From Siphlonurus alternatus (lineage: Eukaryota > Arthropoda > Insecta > Ephemeroptera > Siphlonuridae): a stretch of 64,000 bases of DNA. A program made the position numbers and the translations under genes. The DNA lies in assembly GCA_949825025.1 (NCBI GenBank), contig OX463783.1:12001628-12065627 (forward strand), in the 5' to 3' direction. The notes beneath the pieces are model-generated. The model saw only the letters and a list, made by a program, of their open reading frames with translations, had not been told where the DNA came from and did not search any database. Position 1 is the stretch's first letter; every line of letters begins with the position of its first letter. Below are positions 60,598-64,000 of this stretch, piece by piece.

Positions 60598-63500
60598 CAA
60601 ACTTTATTGTTTTGGAGCCGGGTGAAGTTCATGCAATCAGAGAGCTTTAAATAATTTCAATTTAATAGAGGAGTTCTACCTAATGCAACTCTATCGAGTA
60701 TATTGCTAGTATGTGACTTTTTACCTCGCCGAAATTTGTAAATAAGTAAAGCAAAACTCCTTGTCTTTTAGTAAAACAACGAATGGAAACCACGCATGAA
60801 TAACGCTTCAACTGTTTTTAAGGATTTACAGCTAAAAATCAAGGGGGAGGGGGCAACTCCATAAGAGCAATGTTAATAAAAAAATTAATTGAAGAAAGTA
60901 GCCATTATGTTTATTTATTTATTTAAATTTAAAATATGAGGGAGGTGGAAGGAGGGTAGGAGGAAGGGGTAGCCCTGAGTCTGAAGTTCAAACCACAATT
61001 TTGATAAAATTTTGTTTTTGCCCTGAAACAATTTTTTTTTCTTGATTGGCGACAGATAATTTTAAATCATGATCAAAAGTAAAATCATATCAATTGTTCA
61101 TTTGGCTTAAATGAAAACATGATCATTGGATTGCAGCTCCATGCAATAAATAAATTTACAGCAGTATTGTTCTAAAAAAAGAAGCAGAGATCTACAAAGC
61201 ACTCATCTAAAAAAAAAAGTTAAAATTTTGCCTTACCTACCTACACTATAACAAGAAAACACCTACAACAGAATTACATTTTATAATATAAAAAAACAAG
61301 ACTGAATTCAATATGTGTTGGTATTAAAACGTTCATAATATATTATAATGAGAAATAATAATAATAATCTAGGAGAATTCTTCGTGTTGATTTAATAATA
61401 ATAACATTTACTAACCATCTGTTTTAACAATCATTGTATTAAATTGGTAGTCATAAAATATGTAAAACCTCTTTTCAACAATCTCTCATTATAATATCCC
61501 TTGAAGTTATTGTTTTGTCATAAATAATAGAAACTTGATTTCTAATTCAATTAGGACACTCTTGATGTTGATAAGAAAAACAAATGAAGTTGACATGTGT
61601 TATAATCTAAATTTTAATGTTACGTAAATAAATTATAAAATGACTCGTACAATAATTTTGATATTCGATTATTTAAATTCTTGCTTTTATAGTAGACTAC
61701 ATAATATGGTTTTAATTTGATTCATGAATATTTGTAAAAACAAATGTATTATGCCATGTCTTTTGTATGAGCTTGAATTTATGTTAATTAAAATTATGGT
61801 TTAATTATTGTCAGATTTAACATAGCAATTAAATTATATCTTTCTATTCACAATGGAGGTAAATTTCAGTGTATTATGAAATAATAATGAAACTTATTCA
61901 CTATTTTTTTTATTTTTTTTTTAAATATTTAACCAAAATAAATATCAAATTCAAATTATTTTTATTCCTCTAATTCTAAATACGTTAATGCATATTACTA
62001 TATCAATAACATACATATATAAAGCATGATGTAAGGATAAGACATGTCAAAAGCAGGGTATGAAACATAATTATATTCATGAATTTTACTGTAAAAGGCT
62101 TTAACAGACTATAAAGTGCTGCACATAATAAATTATAAAGAGACACTTCTATAAATTATGTCCTACAAGTTTCCTCCCAAAAGAGCCTGAACTTTTGATT
62201 TAAAAAAGAAAAATCAGGAGCAGTTTTTAAAATTATAAAATTTGATTTGAATCTTTATATAATTAACAAAGAAGAATTTAAAAAAAAAAATAGTTCCTTT
62301 CTAAAGATATGCCAATAAGGTACTATTGAAATGAATAATTAATTATAACTCCATACAAAATTTAAATATATTTTTTACTTCACTGCAATACAATAATACT
62401 AATTTTTAATTATTTTTTTTTAATAACAGACTGTACCATTAAATAACATCATATTTTATATTTCATAAGTATATTATGACATAGCAAATTTATTTAATAT
62501 ATTTTTACATACCTTTCTTTATATTCTTCTATTTTACCTACTCTAATATTTAGAATGATAAGTTAAAAAATATTTTCCCATACATTTCATCTCTTCATAA
62601 TAATATAAAGTCATTTGTGGTTCTATTTTTTAATACTATGGTATCTTACTTGTATATTATATAATAAAAAAATATATATTTTCTTGACATTTCAAGATGC
62701 TGCTATAGAGAGGACTGGGTAATACAATACTTTCCCAAATGCTATCATTCAAACTAACTTTTTTAATAATCCTTTTGCAAACTTCAAAAAAAAAGATAGA
62801 TATATATTCATAATGGCTGTTAGAAATAAAGTAACCAAAAGTGTAGTCACGATTTGACAATAACTTTTTTTTATATATATTTATTATTTTTCTTTTTCTT
62901 TATTCATCTTTATAACTAAAGGTATATATTTTTTCGTTTCTTCATATATATTTTTTTTATGACTTATATTATTATTTTTGAGAGCTTCTGTTGCTCATTA
63001 GTGTTAAAAAAATCTTTTGTGTTTTGCTTATAGTTCAAATTCCACATCATCTTAAAGCTAAAATATTTTTTTTCTTTTGATGCTGTTGTTATTGTGTTGA
63101 TGATTCGAATATTTTAGCTACTGGTTTATTAAAATTTTTAATTATAATATAATTGATTAAATTTATTTTGAAATACGAAATGTCTTTTGAGTATTAATCA
63201 ATAATCTATAGTATTGAATTCAAAATAGTATGCATGCATTTACTATCGTTGTGCTATTTACATTTTTGTTTATGAAAACTCAAAAATTAAAAAGAAAGGT
63301 TTTAAATTTATATCCATTTTCAATATACATTGTAATTCTTACTGTTAGTGCATTAGTCAATATACTTACTAAAATAGTTTATTTTTTCAATATCAAGTTC
63401 ATTCAAAGAGTTTTATAATAATGTTTTTAATATTTTATATCATACAATAAAATTATACTGTATAAATGAACTGTAAAATAGGATAACTACTTATTTGTTA

Positions 63501-64000
63501 TTTGTGACGTAAAACATTTTGCAACATGAGATAAGGACAATAGTTTTTGTCAAACACAGGGAGATATGTTTTTCCTAAATTTTTGTTGCCTGCATCCTGC
63601 GTTTTGTTTCCGCAGGCATATATGGATAAAATATGGTGGCGCTTTAATCAACTGTGATTTTTTTTCGGTAAGATTTCAGTTTTTAAAATTGTCAAAATAA
63701 GATCTCTGAATCTGAGTAAGTTTTTTTTTCTTAGAGATTTTGATTTCAATTTTAGTTATACAGATTACAAGAACTATATATATACTGTTCAATTAAAAAA
63801 AAGTATAATTAATTAAAAAAAATCTCCTTATATACAAAATAATTTGATTCTGATAGTAAATCTATCACTATCAGATAGTGATTGGTTAATGCAAAAGAAA
63901 CTAATTGAATTTGACTCTAAAGCGATCCCGAGTTGATATAAATTTCATCTTTTATTCGCTATTAAGCTCTCTCTTCGTCTAATTCCCTCCTATTTTGCAA
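60598..64000. other. A+T-rich intergenic sequence to the end of the window
   Basis: A purine-rich patch (GAGGGAGGTGGAAGGAGGG near 60939) and a 7-bp inverted pair TGCCTGC / GCAGGCA at about 63590-63620 are the only contrasts. No gene or transposon recognised. Confidence 0.4.

Overview
This is an A+T-rich, intron-bearing arthropod-type nuclear sequence (most likely an insect; the species cannot be fixed from the window). The evidence is a spliced zinc-finger exon, long GA/TC microsatellites, tRNA-derived SINEs and many short inverted-repeat transposons. There is no sign of bacterial, viral or organellar organisation. Almost no long open frame outside one exon looks coding.

The one gene I can support is the 3'-terminal coding exon (about 20408-21156, plus strand) of a large zinc-finger protein. 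It encodes a Gly/Ser/Pro-rich low-complexity stretch, then a C2HC finger and a C2H2 finger, then a stop. I read it as the C-terminus of a ZFHX3/4-zfh2 type zinc-finger homeobox factor. The homeodomains are not in the window, so this rests on the look of the finger pair. Positions 1-20407 would then be its last intron, or other gene-internal sequence. That stretch is A+T-rich DNA broken by islands of ordinary complexity that may be regulatory, with few recognisable transposons. A possible 3' UTR follows the stop codon.

From about 27.2 kb to 60.6 kb the window is a graveyard of non-autonomous DNA transposons, about 25 inverted-repeat elements in 33 kb. They fall into several families: (i) a modular foldback family with a shared hairpin core but different outer arms (seven copies); (ii) PIF/Harbinger-like MITEs with TAA/TTA target duplications (three copies); (iii) TA-flanked, CAGTC-ended MITEs, including a CCGGAAGTAGCCGG family; (iv) foldbacks carrying TTCGTTACAAAC and CCAATGA motifs (four copies); (v) a 463-bp CpG-rich palindrome between TTAA sites; (vi) several singletons. 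Three SINE copies share a core around TTTCCTCAGT. Long (GA)n, (TC)n and (AT)n tracts punctuate the region.

Possible regulatory signals include at least 13 perfect TGACGTCA (CRE) palindromes, seven of them inside foldbacks, a perfect RFX X-box next to a CRE, an inverted pair of CACTTGA sites just before the exon, and a miRNA-like hairpin 3.6 kb after the stop. All coordinates, repeats and motifs were read by eye; family names are assigned from terminal sequence and target duplications, not from searches.
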